This document shows positions 1 through 9,140 of a stretch of DNA of 14,175 nucleotides, piece by piece. Positions within the stretch are counted from its first letter, which is position 1; every line of letters starts with the position of its first letter. The notes beneath the pieces were generated by a model. That model had not been told where the DNA came from, did no database searches, and worked only from the letters and a program-made list of their open reading frames with translations. The stretch comes from DATAQC01 sp051005135 (GTDB taxonomy: Bacteria; Actinomycetota; Acidimicrobiia; Acidimicrobiales; AC-14): contig JBPCJQ010000020.1 of NCBI GenBank assembly GCA_051005135.1, positions 1-14,175 of the forward strand, in the 5' to 3' direction. The position numbers and the translations under genes are program-made.

Positions 1-644
1 CCCCAGGTCTCGGTCATGCCGTAGGTGGCGGTGATCGACGCCCCAGCCGCCTCGGCCCGGGCCCGGACATCGGGGCCCAGGGCGGCCCCTCCCACGAGGA
101 TGCGGGAGAAGCGTTCGAGGGCGACACCGGCATCGAGGCAGCGCCACACCATTGTCGGCACCAGTGACACCAGGTTGGCCGGCGTGGTGGCCAGCGCGCC
201 GGGATGGAAGCGATCGACGACGTCGACGGGCAGGCCCGTCACCCAGCCCCGGGCGAGCACGCTCAGGCCTCCCACGGAATGGAGGGGCAGGCAGCAGAGC
301 CACCGGTCGCCCGGCCCGGCTCCTACCGCCTCCGACGCGGCCCGGGCCGACGCGATCAGCCCGGCCGCGGTCAGCTCCACTCCCTTGGGCTCGCCGGTGG
401 TTCCCGAGGTGGCGACCACCACCGCCACGCCAGCGGGCACCGGCTCGCCGCCCCCGAGGTCGTGGTGGCCGTCGCCGTCGAGCAGGGCAGTGGGACGCAC
501 CGCGGCCAGCACCCGCTCGCGCTCGGGGAGCGGCGAGCGCGGGTCGAGAGGGCAGACGGCCCGGCCCTGGTCCCAGGCGGCCACGACGGCCACCGCCGCC
601 TGGGGAGCGGGCAGGCAGATGGCGGTGAGAGCCCCACTGTCCAT
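1..644 (-). CDS. menE: o-Succinylbenzoate-CoA ligase MenE (3' part cut by window edge)
   Basis: This acyl-CoA synthetase of the ANL adenylating family activates o-succinylbenzoate to its CoA ester with ATP, just before the MenB ring closure. About 214 residues are visible from the ATG at 644. The AMP-binding P-loop TSGTTGEPKG is at residues 79-88 and the YGMTE adenylation motif at 208-212; the C-terminal lid domain lies beyond the left edge. The P-loop is near residue 80, where most ANL enzymes have it later. This fits the short MenE form known from mycobacteria. The start is fixed: an in-frame TAG lies 39 bases upstream with no other start codon between. The gene diverges from menB. A TACCGT box 9 bases before the ATG suggests a leaderless transcript. 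MenE is the best call given the men neighbours; another small ANL ligase is unlikely. Confidence 0.88.
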   Translation of the reverse strand, partial: MDSGALTAICLPAPQAAVAVVAAWDQGRAVCPLDPRSPLPERERVLAAVRPTALLDGDGHHDLGGGEPVPAGVAVVVATSGTTGEPKGVELTAAGLIASARAASEAVGAGPGDRWLCCLPLHSVGGLSVLARGWVTGLPVDVVDRFHPGALATTPANLVSLVPTMVWRCLDAGVALERFSRILVGGAALGPDVRARAEAAGASITATYGMTETW

Positions 645-653
645 GCGCCCGCT

Positions 654-659
654 ACGGTA
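654..659 (-). promoter_or_regulatory. Candidate -10 box of menE
   Basis: On the minus strand TACCGT fits the TANNNT pattern of actinobacterial -10 boxes. It ends 9 bases before the menE ATG, so transcription would begin at or just before the start codon. No clear -35 hexamer is visible. The shared 13-bp operator-like element lies where a -35 region would fall. Confidence 0.4.
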
Positions 660-669
660 GTGAAGTTCG

Positions 670-692
670 TAGGAGTGAATGCTCTAGGAGTG
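670..692. promoter_or_regulatory. Putative MerR operator in the menE/menB divergent promoter
   Basis: The core GGAGTGAATGCTC at 672-684 matches 12 of 13 bases of an element upstream of the MerR gene (14004-14016, minus strand). The core is an imperfect palindrome (GAG, six bases, CTC). It is embedded in a direct repeat of TAGGAGTG at 670-677 and 685-692, a spacing of 15 bases. The site occupies most of the 57 bases between the menE and menB starts, so a bound protein could affect both genes. The second repeat also contains AGGAG, which may serve as the menB ribosome-binding site. Operator function is inferred from the shared sequence and position. Confidence 0.5.
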
Positions 693-701
693 TCGACACC
701 C

Positions 702-1541
702 GTGGACGACGACGTCATCCGGCCCGGTGCGGCCTGGCAGCGCCAGGGTGACTACGGCGACATCAGCCTCGACCTGGCCGAGGGTATGGCCAAGATCACC
801 ATCTGCCGGCCCGAGGTGCGCAACGCCTTCCGCCCCCAGACGCTCTACGAGATGGCTGATGCCTTCGATAGAGCCCGCGACGATCCCACCGTGGGCGTGG
901 TGATCCTCACTGGCCAGGGGCCGTTGGCTTTCTGCTCGGGCGGCGACCAGAGGGTACGGGGCGCCGACGGCTACAAGGACGCCTCCGGCATCGGGCGCCT
1001 GAACGTGCTCGACCTCCAGATCCAGATCCGGCGCCTGCCCAAGCCGGTGATCGCCATGGTGGCGGGCTACGCCATCGGTGGAGGCCACGTTCTGCACCTG
1101 GTGTGCGACCTGACGGTGGCCGCTGACAACGCCCGGTTCGGCCAGACCGGGCCGCGGGTGGGTTCGTTCGACGGCGGCTACGGGGCAGGCCTGCTGGCCC
1201 GCACGGTGGGCCAGAAGAAGGCCAAGGAGATCTGGTTCCTCTGCGAGCAGTACGACGCCGGAGCGGCTGCGTCCATGGGACTGGTGAACCGGGTGGTACC
1301 CCTGGCCGACCTCGAGGTCGAGACGGTGGCGTGGTGCCGGCGCATCCTGGAGCACAGCCCCCTCGCCCTGCGCATGCTCAAGGCTGGCTTCCACGCCGAC
1401 ACCGACGGCCTGGCCGGCGTGCAGCAGCTGGCCGGCGACGCCACCCTGCTCTATTACCTGTCGGAGGAGGCCCAGGAGGGGAGGGACGCCTACGTGCAGA
1501 AGCGGCGCCCCGACTTCTCTCGTTTCCCGCGGCGGCCGTGA
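702..1541 (+). CDS. menB: 1,4-Dihydroxy-2-naphthoyl-CoA synthase MenB
   Basis: This crotonase-fold enzyme closes the naphthoquinone ring of OSB-CoA to give DHNA-CoA. The 279-residue product has RPEVRNAFRP at 36-45, the oxyanion-hole region CSGGDQ at 78-83, AGYAIGGGH at 121-129, QTGPRVGSFDGG at 148-159 and the C-terminal QKRRPDFSRFP signature. Gly150 in QTG marks it as the bicarbonate-dependent type I form, as in E. coli; the mycobacterial type has Asp there. Its C-terminal half resembles E. coli MenB closely. I chose GTG 702 because AGGAG at 686-690 precedes it by 11 bases. GTG codons at 690, 675 and 660 are alternatives, and homology starts only around residue 15. The frame is open far upstream, but that stretch lies opposite menE. 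The gene is first in menB-menA-menC. Confidence 0.95.
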   Translation: MDDDVIRPGAAWQRQGDYGDISLDLAEGMAKITICRPEVRNAFRPQTLYEMADAFDRARDDPTVGVVILTGQGPLAFCSGGDQRVRGADGYKDASGIGRLNVLDLQIQIRRLPKPVIAMVAGYAIGGGHVLHLVCDLTVAADNARFGQTGPRVGSFDGGYGAGLLARTVGQKKAKEIWFLCEQYDAGAAASMGLVNRVVPLADLEVETVAWCRRILEHSPLALRMLKAGFHADTDGLAGVQQLAGDATLLYYLSEEAQEGRDAYVQKRRPDFSRFPRRP

Positions 1542-2404
1542 CCGGACTGTCCCTCTGGGTACAAGGAGCGCGGCCCAAGACGCTGGGCGCCGCCGTCTCT
1601 CCCGTGCTGGTGGGCACTGCGGCCGCTTCGCGCTACGGGCCCGTGTCCGACTGGCGGGCGATCGCCTGCCTGGTGGTGGCCGTGGCCCTGCAGGTCGGTG
1701 TCAACTTCTCGAACGACTACTCCGACGGGGTCCGCGGTGTGGACGCGGCGCGCGAGGGACCCGTGCGCCTGACGGCGTCGGGGCTGGCGTCGCCTTCCGC
1801 TGTGAAGCGTGCCGCGCTCGTATGCTTCGGGGTGGCCGGGGCAGTGGGGCTGGTGCTGGCGGTGGCCGTCGACCTACGTCTGCTGGCTGTCGGGGCGGTG
1901 ACCATCGCTGCCGCCGGGCTGTACAGCGGGGGCCCCCGGCCCTACGCGTCAGCCGGTCTGGGCGAGGTGTCGGTGCTGGTGTTCTTCGGCCTGGTGGCCA
2001 CGTGCGGGTCCGCTTACGTGCAACTACACCGGGTGCCCTTGCTGGCGGTGGGCGGCTCGTTCGCGGTCGGCCTGCTGGCCTGCGCCATCCTCCTCGTCAA
2101 CAACCTGCGTGACGTCAGCTCCGACGCCGCCGCCGGCAAGGCCACGCTGGCGGTACGGGTCGGCGCCGCCAAGGCCGCCCAGCTGTACGAAGCCTCGATC
2201 CTGGGGGGCCTGGCCGCCGCCGCCGCCCTGGGGGCGTTCGTTCCTGGGGCCCTTCTGGCCTTGCTGGCCGCCCCCCTGGCCGTGTCTCCCCTGGCCGTTG
2301 TGGCTCGTCGCCCCGACCCTGCTGTCCTGGTGGATGCCCTGGTGGCCACGGTGCGCCTCCAGCTCGCCCTCTCCGCCCTGCTGGCGCTGGGCCTGTGGCT
2401 CTGA
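1538..2404 (+). CDS. menA: 1,4-Dihydroxy-2-naphthoate polyprenyltransferase MenA
   Basis: This integral-membrane UbiA-family enzyme attaches a polyprenyl chain to DHNA, making demethylmenaquinone in the cytoplasmic membrane. The product has 288 residues, normal for MenA. It opens with WVQGARPKTLGAAVSPVLVG, typical of the family. The first Asp-rich prenyl-diphosphate site, NFSNDYSDGVRGVD, is near residues 55-70, and the second, NNLRDVSSDAAAGKATLAVR, is near 188-207. Most of the rest is hydrophobic Ala/Leu/Val helices, about eight or nine membrane segments by eye. The GTG start overlaps the menB stop in GTGA, so translation is probably coupled to menB. The C-terminus overlaps the menC start. 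Confidence 0.95.
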   Translation: MTGLSLWVQGARPKTLGAAVSPVLVGTAAASRYGPVSDWRAIACLVVAVALQVGVNFSNDYSDGVRGVDAAREGPVRLTASGLASPSAVKRAALVCFGVAGAVGLVLAVAVDLRLLAVGAVTIAAAGLYSGGPRPYASAGLGEVSVLVFFGLVATCGSAYVQLHRVPLLAVGGSFAVGLLACAILLVNNLRDVSSDAAAGKATLAVRVGAAKAAQLYEASILGGLAAAAALGAFVPGALLALLAAPLAVSPLAVVARRPDPAVLVDALVATVRLQLALSALLALGLWL

Positions 2405-3285
2405 CGGCTGGCAGCACCCGCCACCGTGTGCTCCTACCGCTGAGGATGCCGGTGGCCGGGATGGTTGCGGTGGCCGCCACCCTGGTGGAGGGACCGGCCG
2501 GTTGGGGTGAGTGGTCACAGCCTCCAACCGGCTACCCCGTGGACCCCTCCGCCGCCCGCCGGGCCGCCCATGAGGCGGCGTGGGGCGCCTGGCCGCGGCC
2601 TGTGCGCTCCAGGGTGCCGGTCAACGCCCTGGTGCCCGGCGTGGACCCCGAGCAGGCCGCCGCCCTGGCCGCCGCCGCGGTGGCCGGAGGCGCCCGGTGC
2701 GTGAAGGTCAAGGTTGGCGACGCGGGCGGCGTCGACCGGGTGGCCGCAGTGCGGTCCGCGGTGGGTCCCGATGTGGCCCTGCGGGTCGACGCCAACGGGG
2801 CGTGGGACCTCGACACCGCCGTGGCTGTGCTGGGCCGGTTGGCGGCCTACGACTTGGAGCTGGCCGAGGACCCGGTGCGCAGCCTCGACGACCTGGCCCG
2901 TCTCCGCCGGCGGGTGAGAGTGCCGTTGGCGGCCGACGAGAGCGTGCGTTCCGTGGGCGACGCTGCCCTTCTGGCCCGTCTCGATGCCGCCGACGCGGTG
3001 GTGGTGAAGGTGCAGCCTCTGGGTGGGGTCGTCCCAGCCATGGCCGTGGCCGAAGCATCGGGCGTGCCTGCGGTTGTGTCCGCTCTATACGAGACATCGG
3101 TGGGCATCGCCGCCGGCCTGGCGTTGGCCGCCGCCCTTCCCGAGCTACGGGGGGCATGCGGGTTGGGCACTGCTGCTCTGCTCGCTGCCGACGTGGTGGC
3201 CGACCCGCTCGTACCTGTAGACGGTGAGCTGGCCGTGCGTCGCCCCGTGCCCGACCCCGACCTGCTCGAACGCTACGCGGTGTGA
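2395..3285 (+). CDS. menC: o-Succinylbenzoate synthase MenC
   Basis: This enolase-superfamily enzyme dehydrates SHCHC to o-succinylbenzoate using a divalent metal in a (beta/alpha)7-beta barrel. The 296-residue frame shows the catalytic KxK at Lys104/Lys106, metal ligands Asp132 (VDANGAWD), Glu158 (AEDP) and Asp181 (ADES), and the second-face Lys205 in VKVQPLGG. The N-terminal capping domain is short. The GTG at 2395 overlaps the menA stop by 10 bases; GTG 2428 is an alternative start with no better ribosome-binding site. The product is Ala/Val-rich like its neighbours. The end overlaps the end of the convergent menH gene by 13 bases. Other muconate-lactonising or epimerase subfamilies share the fold, but the men context makes MenC the clear choice. 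Confidence 0.92.
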   Translation: MALTAGSTRHRVLLPLRMPVAGMVAVAATLVEGPAGWGEWSQPPTGYPVDPSAARRAAHEAAWGAWPRPVRSRVPVNALVPGVDPEQAAALAAAAVAGGARCVKVKVGDAGGVDRVAAVRSAVGPDVALRVDANGAWDLDTAVAVLGRLAAYDLELAEDPVRSLDDLARLRRRVRVPLAADESVRSVGDAALLARLDAADAVVVKVQPLGGVVPAMAVAEASGVPAVVSALYETSVGIAAGLALAAALPELRGACGLGTAALLAADVVADPLVPVDGELAVRRPVPDPDLLERYAV

Positions 3286-4028
3286 TGGGTGTCAAGGAAG
3301 GGCTGGACCAGCCCGAGCCACTCGTCGGGTCGCTCCAGGTGGGCGGCGTGGCCGGCGTCCGGGACCAACGCCACCATTGCCGAGGGGATGTCCGCCGCCA
3401 TGGCGGCAGCCAGCGCCGCGAACTTGAGGTCGTCGGCACCTGCGGTCACCAAGACGGGCATGTGCAGCGCACCCAGCCGGTCCCACAGCGGCTCCTGAGA
3501 ACCGGTGCCGAGCACGCGCAGCGCCCAGGCCAGGCCGTCAGGCCGGTTGGCCCTGCGGCCCTCCAGGTCGGCCCGCGACGGTCGCAGGCCGGCGAACAGG
3601 GGCGAAGCCAACCAACGATCGACGAACGCAGTGGTGCCCACATGTTCGATCTCGGCGGCCAGGGCGTCGTCGGCTCGTCGGCGGGCGGCCCGCTCGGTGG
3701 GCTCGGCCAGCCCCGGCGATGCGCCCACCAGCAACAGGGCGGCCACCAGGTCGGGTCGGTCGAGGGCAAGTCTCAGGCACAGACGGCCTCCCAGGGAGTA
3801 GCCCACGTAAACGGCCCTCCCCCCGGCCCCCCCGATCGCCGCTGCTGTCTGGGCGAAGCCCAGTCGCACGTCGCTGGAACCGCCGTGTCCCGGCAGGTCG
3901 ACGCCAACGACCTCTCTATGGGCGGCCAGGGCGGGGGCCACGCTGTCCCACGAGCGCGCCGTCTGGGTGAAGCCGTGGACCAGCACTACCCGTCCCCCGC
4001 CAGCTCCGTCCACCTCCAGGTGCAGCAC
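3273..4028 (-). CDS. menH: SHCHC synthase MenH (alpha/beta hydrolase)
   Basis: MenH eliminates pyruvate from SEPHCHC, the MenD product, to give SHCHC. From GTG 4028 the product is 251 residues. It has the family's N-terminal VLVHGFTQTARSWD at 15-28 (oxyanion region), PGHGGSSD at 46-53, the nucleophile elbow GYSLGG with Ser78, an acid candidate Asp199/Asp200 in GADD, and His227 in DAGHAAHLERPDEW. These form the Ser-Asp-His triad of the MenH branch. The start is uncertain: no good ribosome-binding site precedes GTG 4028, but any upstream start would overlap menD. It is the only gene of this men cluster besides menE on the minus strand, between menC and menD. A general alpha/beta hydrolase cannot be excluded from sequence alone; the context strongly favours MenH. 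Confidence 0.87.
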   Translation of the reverse strand: MLHLEVDGAGGGRVVLVHGFTQTARSWDSVAPALAAHREVVGVDLPGHGGSSDVRLGFAQTAAAIGGAGGRAVYVGYSLGGRLCLRLALDRPDLVAALLLVGASPGLAEPTERAARRRADDALAAEIEHVGTTAFVDRWLASPLFAGLRPSRADLEGRRANRPDGLAWALRVLGTGSQEPLWDRLGALHMPVLVTAGADDLKFAALAAAMAADIPSAMVALVPDAGHAAHLERPDEWLGLVQPFLDTHHTA

Positions 4029-4031
4029 TGC

Positions 4032-4036
4032 AGGAG
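4032..4036 (+). promoter_or_regulatory. Ribosome-binding site of menD
   Basis: AGGAG sits 9 bases before the menD GTG at 4046 and decides that start. It falls within the 17 bases separating the menD and menH start codons. The menD promoter must therefore lie inside the opposing menH reading frame, unless transcription runs through from menBAC. Confidence 0.65.
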
Positions 4037-4045
4037 CATCGTTCA

Positions 4046-5800
4046 GTGAAAGTCGATGCCGCCACCGCCTTCGCCCGGGCCGTGGTCGACGAATGGGCTC
4101 GGGCCGGGGTGGTCGTGGCGGCGGTGGCCCCCGGGTCGCGCTCCGCGCCCCTGGCCCTGGCCCTGGCCGGCGACGGACGCATCCCCATAGAGGTGTTCCT
4201 CGACGAGCGCTCTGCCGCTGCCTTCGCGCTGGGCGCGGCCAAGGCATCGGCCCGGGCGGCCGTGGTGCTCACCACCTCGGGCACCGCCGCTGCCCTGCTG
4301 CACCCCGCGGTGGTCGAGGCCCGCCACGCCCGGGTGCCGCTGCTGGCGGTAACCGCCGACCGGCCGCCCGAGCTCCGTGACACCGGTGCCGGCCAGGCCA
4401 TCGACCAGCTCAAGCTCTTCGGCGGCGCGGTGCGCTGGTTCGCGGAGGTCGGCGTGCCCTCCGAACTGCCCGGTGCCGGGCGCTACTGGCGCTCGATGGC
4501 GGCCCGGGCCGTGGCCGAGGCCCTGGGGCCGCCCGCCGGCCCCGTGCATCTCAACCTGGCGTTCCGCGAGCCACTGACCCCCACCGGCGACCCGCTGGTG
4601 GAGGCCCCCGGCCGCGATGACGGCGCGCCCTGGGTGGCCTCGTCGCACCACCGTCCCTTGCCCCGGCCCGACGATGTCCACCGCCTGGCCGAGGCGGTGG
4701 AAGCCACTCCCCGAGGCCTGGTGGTGGCCGGCTGGGGAGCCGCCGCCGACCCCGGTGTGGTCGGGCGCTTCGCCGCCGCCGCCGGCTGGCCGGTGCTGGC
4801 TGACGCGTTGTCGGGACTGCGCAGCGGCCCTCTGGCCGTGTCGACCTACGACGCCCTGCTCCGCCATCCCCGCTTTGCCGCCGCCCACCGGCCCGACCTG
4901 GTGGTGCGACTAGGGGCGGCTGTCACCGGCCGAGCCGGGTCCGGCTGGCTCGACGAGTCGGTGCGCCAGGTGCTGGTCGACCCCGACCGGGCATGGCTCG
5001 ATCCCCATAGGGCGGCCGCCGAGCAGGTGGCCGTCGACCCCGGCGCTCTGCTCGACGCGGTGGCTTCACTGCTGGGGGGAGCTGCCGGTTCCTCGTCGCC
5101 CGGTTCGAGGGCTGATTGGCTCGAGGCGTGGATGGAGGCCGAGGCCGTGGCCCGGGCGGCCGTCGACGACCTGGTCGACTCGTGGCCCGAGCCCTTCGAG
5201 GGCAGGGTGGCCCGCGACCTGGTGGCCACCCTGCCCGCCGGTGCTGCCCTGGTGGCCGGTTCGAGCATGCCCGTGCGCGACCTGGAGTCGTTCGCCGCGC
5301 CCCGTGACGGGCTCACCATGGTCGCCAACCGCGGAGCCAGCGGTATCGACGGTTTCATGTCGACGGTCCTGGGGGTAGCCGCCGTGCACCCTGGCCCCGT
5401 GGCGGCCCTCGCAGGGGACCTGAGCGTGCTGCACGACCTGGGCGGGCTGGTGGGCGCATCCCGCCGGGGCGTTGACGCCACCATCGTGGTGCTCGACAAC
5501 GACGGCGGCGGGATCTTCTCGTTCCTGCCCCAGGCCGGCGCGTCCGAGCATTTCGAGCTCCTCTTCGGAACCCCCCATGGCACCGACCTGGTGGCGGTGG
5601 CCCACGCCCTGGGCGTGGATGCGGAACGGGTAACGGCTGCCGACGAGCTCGTGGCTGCCGCCGGCCGCGGCCTGGAAGCCGGCGGCGTCCGCCTACTGGT
5701 CGTAACCACCGACCGGGCCGCCAACGTGGCCCGTCACCGCCAGGTGTGGGCGGCAGTGGCGGCCAGGTTGCATCCTGTATCGGGTGCAACAGCCGATTGA
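4046..5800 (+). CDS. menD: SEPHCHC synthase MenD (thiamine diphosphate enzyme)
   Basis: MenD couples 2-oxoglutarate (decarboxylated on thiamine diphosphate) to isochorismate, the first committed step of the pathway. The 584-residue product is near the usual length. Visible signatures are APGSRSAPLALAL at 28-40, FLDERSAAAF with the cofactor-activating Glu54, TTSGTAAA near 76-83, TADRPPELRDTGAGQAIDQ near 103-121, and ANRGASGIDG followed by the metal/ThDP-binding stretch GDLSVLHDL...DNDGGGIFSFLPQ near 453-493. The GTG start has a good AGGAG site. A nine-pair hairpin lies in its last codons (5767-5790). Its substrate is made by MenF, encoded about 5.4 kb to the right beyond the katG block. Confidence 0.95.
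   Translation: MKVDAATAFARAVVDEWARAGVVVAAVAPGSRSAPLALALAGDGRIPIEVFLDERSAAAFALGAAKASARAAVVLTTSGTAAALLHPAVVEARHARVPLLAVTADRPPELRDTGAGQAIDQLKLFGGAVRWFAEVGVPSELPGAGRYWRSMAARAVAEALGPPAGPVHLNLAFREPLTPTGDPLVEAPGRDDGAPWVASSHHRPLPRPDDVHRLAEAVEATPRGLVVAGWGAAADPGVVGRFAAAAGWPVLADALSGLRSGPLAVSTYDALLRHPRFAAAHRPDLVVRLGAAVTGRAGSGWLDESVRQVLVDPDRAWLDPHRAAAEQVAVDPGALLDAVASLLGGAAGSSSPGSRADWLEAWMEAEAVARAAVDDLVDSWPEPFEGRVARDLVATLPAGAALVAGSSMPVRDLESFAAPRDGLTMVANRGASGIDGFMSTVLGVAAVHPGPVAALAGDLSVLHDLGGLVGASRRGVDATIVVLDNDGGGIFSFLPQAGASEHFELLFGTPHGTDLVAVAHALGVDAERVTAADELVAAAGRGLEAGGVRLLVVTTDRAANVARHRQVWAAVAARLHPVSGATAD
5767..5790 (+). terminator. Hairpin at the end of menD, possible terminator
   Basis: The arms GTTGCATCC (5767-5775) and GGGTGCAAC (5782-5790) pair fully in RNA with one G-U pair around a six-base loop. 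The hairpin lies inside the last coding codons of menD, ending 10 bases before the end of its stop codon. No run of T follows, so it may be a weak or factor-assisted terminator, or a 3' stabilising stem. It could serve both menD and the converging katG transcript. Confidence 0.35.
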
Positions 5801-5865
5801 CGCAGCTCGACCGCTGGGACGCTTGACGACCGGTGCCATGCTCCCGGCCAAGGTGAGGGAACCCG

Positions 5866-5880
5866 TGACCGGGACGACGG

Positions 5881-5883
<3 letters not shown>
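5866..5883 (-). terminator. Hairpin at the katG stop codon, possible terminator
   Basis: TGACCG and CGGTCA form a perfect six-base inverted repeat around a six-base loop, and the first arm on the minus strand includes the katG TGA stop. No T-run follows. The 80 bases between the menD and katG stops hold no gene that I can see. Confidence 0.3.
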
Positions 5884-8083
<2,200 letters not shown>

Positions 8084-8091
<8 letters not shown>

Positions 8092-8566
8092 GTCGGTTCT
8101 TCTCCTGTCTCGCTGGTTTCTTCTGATGGCGGAATGCTCTTGGCGCACACTCGGGGCACCGGCCCCAGTAGACAACCTCGGCTTCGTCGATCTCGTAGCC
8201 CGAGTCGTCGGCGGCCGTCAGGCACGGGGTCTCGCCCACCGCACAGTCGACGTCGACCATCCGGTTGCACGTTCGGCAGATGAGGTGGTGGTGGTTGTCA
8301 CCGACCCGGTTCTCGTAGCGGGCCGGCGATCCAGCGGGCTGGATGCGCCGGAGCAGTCCCTTGTCGGTGAAGGCGGCCAGGGAGTCGTACACCGCCTGAC
8401 GCGAGATGGCACCGATCTCGGCCCGTACCACCGTATGGATGTCGTCCGCGGCTCTGTGCGGTCCCTCGGACACCGCCCGTAGAACAGCCAGACGCTGGGC
8501 CGTGACCTGCAGACCGTGCCGGCGAAGAAGCGCATCGTCGTCGACGGAAGTCTCTCTGGGCACCAT
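8084..8566 (-). CDS. furA: FurA/PerR-type peroxide-sensing repressor
   Basis: This Fur-family metalloregulator probably represses itself and katG until oxidised by peroxide. The 160-residue product has a winged helix with recognition helix near residues 55-70 (SRQAVYDSLAAF), then the NHHHLICRTC metal/dimer region at 91-100. A structural zinc site is formed by Cys97-x2-Cys100 and Cys137-x2-Cys140. Its short His-rich site and its place directly before katG, with frames overlapping by 8 bases (GTGCCTGA), match the actinobacterial furA-katG arrangement. The overlap implies translational coupling. The ATG at 8566 has only a weak ribosome-binding site. A palindrome that could be its operator lies at 8595-8610. 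The symbol rests on context; PerR or CatR naming would be equally valid. Confidence 0.9.
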
Positions 8567-8586
8567 CGGAGCCTAACGCAGCCAGT

Positions 8587-8610
8587 AGAGTAAGTCCAGA
8601 TCTAGCTGGA
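8587..8610 (-). promoter_or_regulatory. furA-katG promoter with palindromic operator candidate
   Basis: On the minus strand a TACTCT -10 box (8592-8587) lies 20 bases before the furA ATG. Just upstream of it is the inverted repeat TCCAG, six bases, CTGGA (8595-8610). The repeat would fill the -35/-10 spacer, a typical place for a repressor site. No clear -35 hexamer is seen. FurA is the obvious candidate ligand, though the arms do not match a classical AT-rich Fur box. Confidence 0.4.
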
Positions 8611-8631
8611 GGCCAGTTTCCGACTCCATCG

Positions 8632-8871
8632 TCATCCAGGTCGGTCGTGGCGGACATTGGACGGCAGCACGATCTCGGCCACTTCACCGTCGGGGTAAAT
8701 GGCGCGGCACTCGAGCAGACCTCCGGTGGCCGCCACGTAGGCCCTCAGCGTGGACAGCCGAAGGTCGTGGCGCGACTCGATCTTGGAGATGTCGGGCTGA
8801 GATGCACCCAAGCCGGCGGCAACATCCACTTGGCGCAGGCCGCGGCGGGCCCGGAGGTCCGCTAAGGACAT
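8632..8871 (-). CDS. XRE-family helix-turn-helix protein, probable antitoxin or autorepressor
   Basis: This small protein of 79 residues carries an XRE/Cro helix-turn-helix at about 3-45 (LRQVDVAAGLGASQPDISKIES contains both helices). Its C-terminal tail, STLRAYVAATGGLLECRAIYPDG, is a form common in XRE antitoxins, where it leads into a short beta strand. The ATG has a good GGAGG site 7 bases upstream and overlaps the end of the preceding small gene by 10 bases. It is the last gene of a three-gene minus-strand operon with the nucleotidyltransferase. It most likely represses the operon by binding the palindrome at 9833-9852. Antitoxin function is inferred from context. Confidence 0.8.
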   Translation of the reverse strand: MSLADLRARRGLRQVDVAAGLGASQPDISKIESRHDLRLSTLRAYVAATGGLLECRAIYPDGEVAEIVLPSNVRHDRPG

Positions 8872-9140
8872 CCTCTCGCCTCCCAAGAGGTCGACCGACG
8901 GTCGGCATTCCGGAGGCTCGTGATCCAGCCCCGCCAGAGCGCGCTCGTGCCGTACATCGGGTGGGCATCGCAGATGTCGGCCACCGCATGAGCGAGAGGA
9001 CCGTTCGGGTCGGCGAGGATCGATCGAGCCAAGGGCGCCCACTCGTCGAGATCGCCACGATCGAGGGCGTCGTCGAGCGCGGCCCGACCTCGCTCGACCA
9101 ACGGAATGGCCTGGTCGTAGTCGAGATGGCGGTGGATCAC
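8862..9140 (-). CDS. Small acidic protein of unknown function in the nucleotidyltransferase operon
   Basis: The 92-residue product is not recognised. It is largely helical by composition and acidic in its first half (DDALDRGDLDEW), with a motif-like centre ILADPNGPLAHAVADICDAHPMYGTSALW at about 41-69. The tail after residue 75 is basic and looks poorly conserved. It begins at a GTG that overlaps the nucleotidyltransferase stop in GTGA, and ends 10 bases inside the XRE gene, so all three genes should be co-translated. Some XRE-type antitoxins carry a similar helical segment before their helix-turn-helix. This could be that domain encoded separately, or an extra partner of the nucleotidyltransferase. 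That idea comes from memory of family layouts and is uncertain. Confidence 0.68.
   Translation of the reverse strand: MIHRHLDYDQAIPLVERGRAALDDALDRGDLDEWAPLARSILADPNGPLAHAVADICDAHPMYGTSALWRGWITSLRNADRRSTSWEARGCP

Noticed and set aside
204..701. N-terminal extension of the menB frame by up to 166 codons
   Set aside because: The extension lies opposite menE, has no similarity to MenB and is low-complexity. MenB homology begins only after the intergenic starts.
684..1394. Minus-strand open frame opposite menB
   Set aside because: It lies fully antisense to a highly conserved menB. Its His/Gly/Val-rich translation matches no family.
4029..4045. Copy of the MerR element between menH and menD
   Set aside because: AGGAGCATC there resembles part of the element, but the match is short and largely explained by the menD ribosome-binding site; the second arm is missing.
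4043..4888. Minus-strand open frame opposite menD that could extend menH upstream
   Set aside because: It is antisense to the conserved N-terminal half of MenD, with a Gly/His/Gln-rich translation and no hydrolase features.
8092..8175. Upstream ATG for katG at 8175
   Set aside because: It would add 28 residues lying within the furA coding region and lacking KatG similarity. GTG 8091 has a ribosome-binding site and the usual overlap with furA.
8862..8880. Frameshift splitting one gene into the 92-residue protein and the XRE protein
   Set aside because: The XRE gene has its own strong ribosome-binding site and ATG, and its length is normal for a stand-alone XRE antitoxin. A split is possible but not needed.
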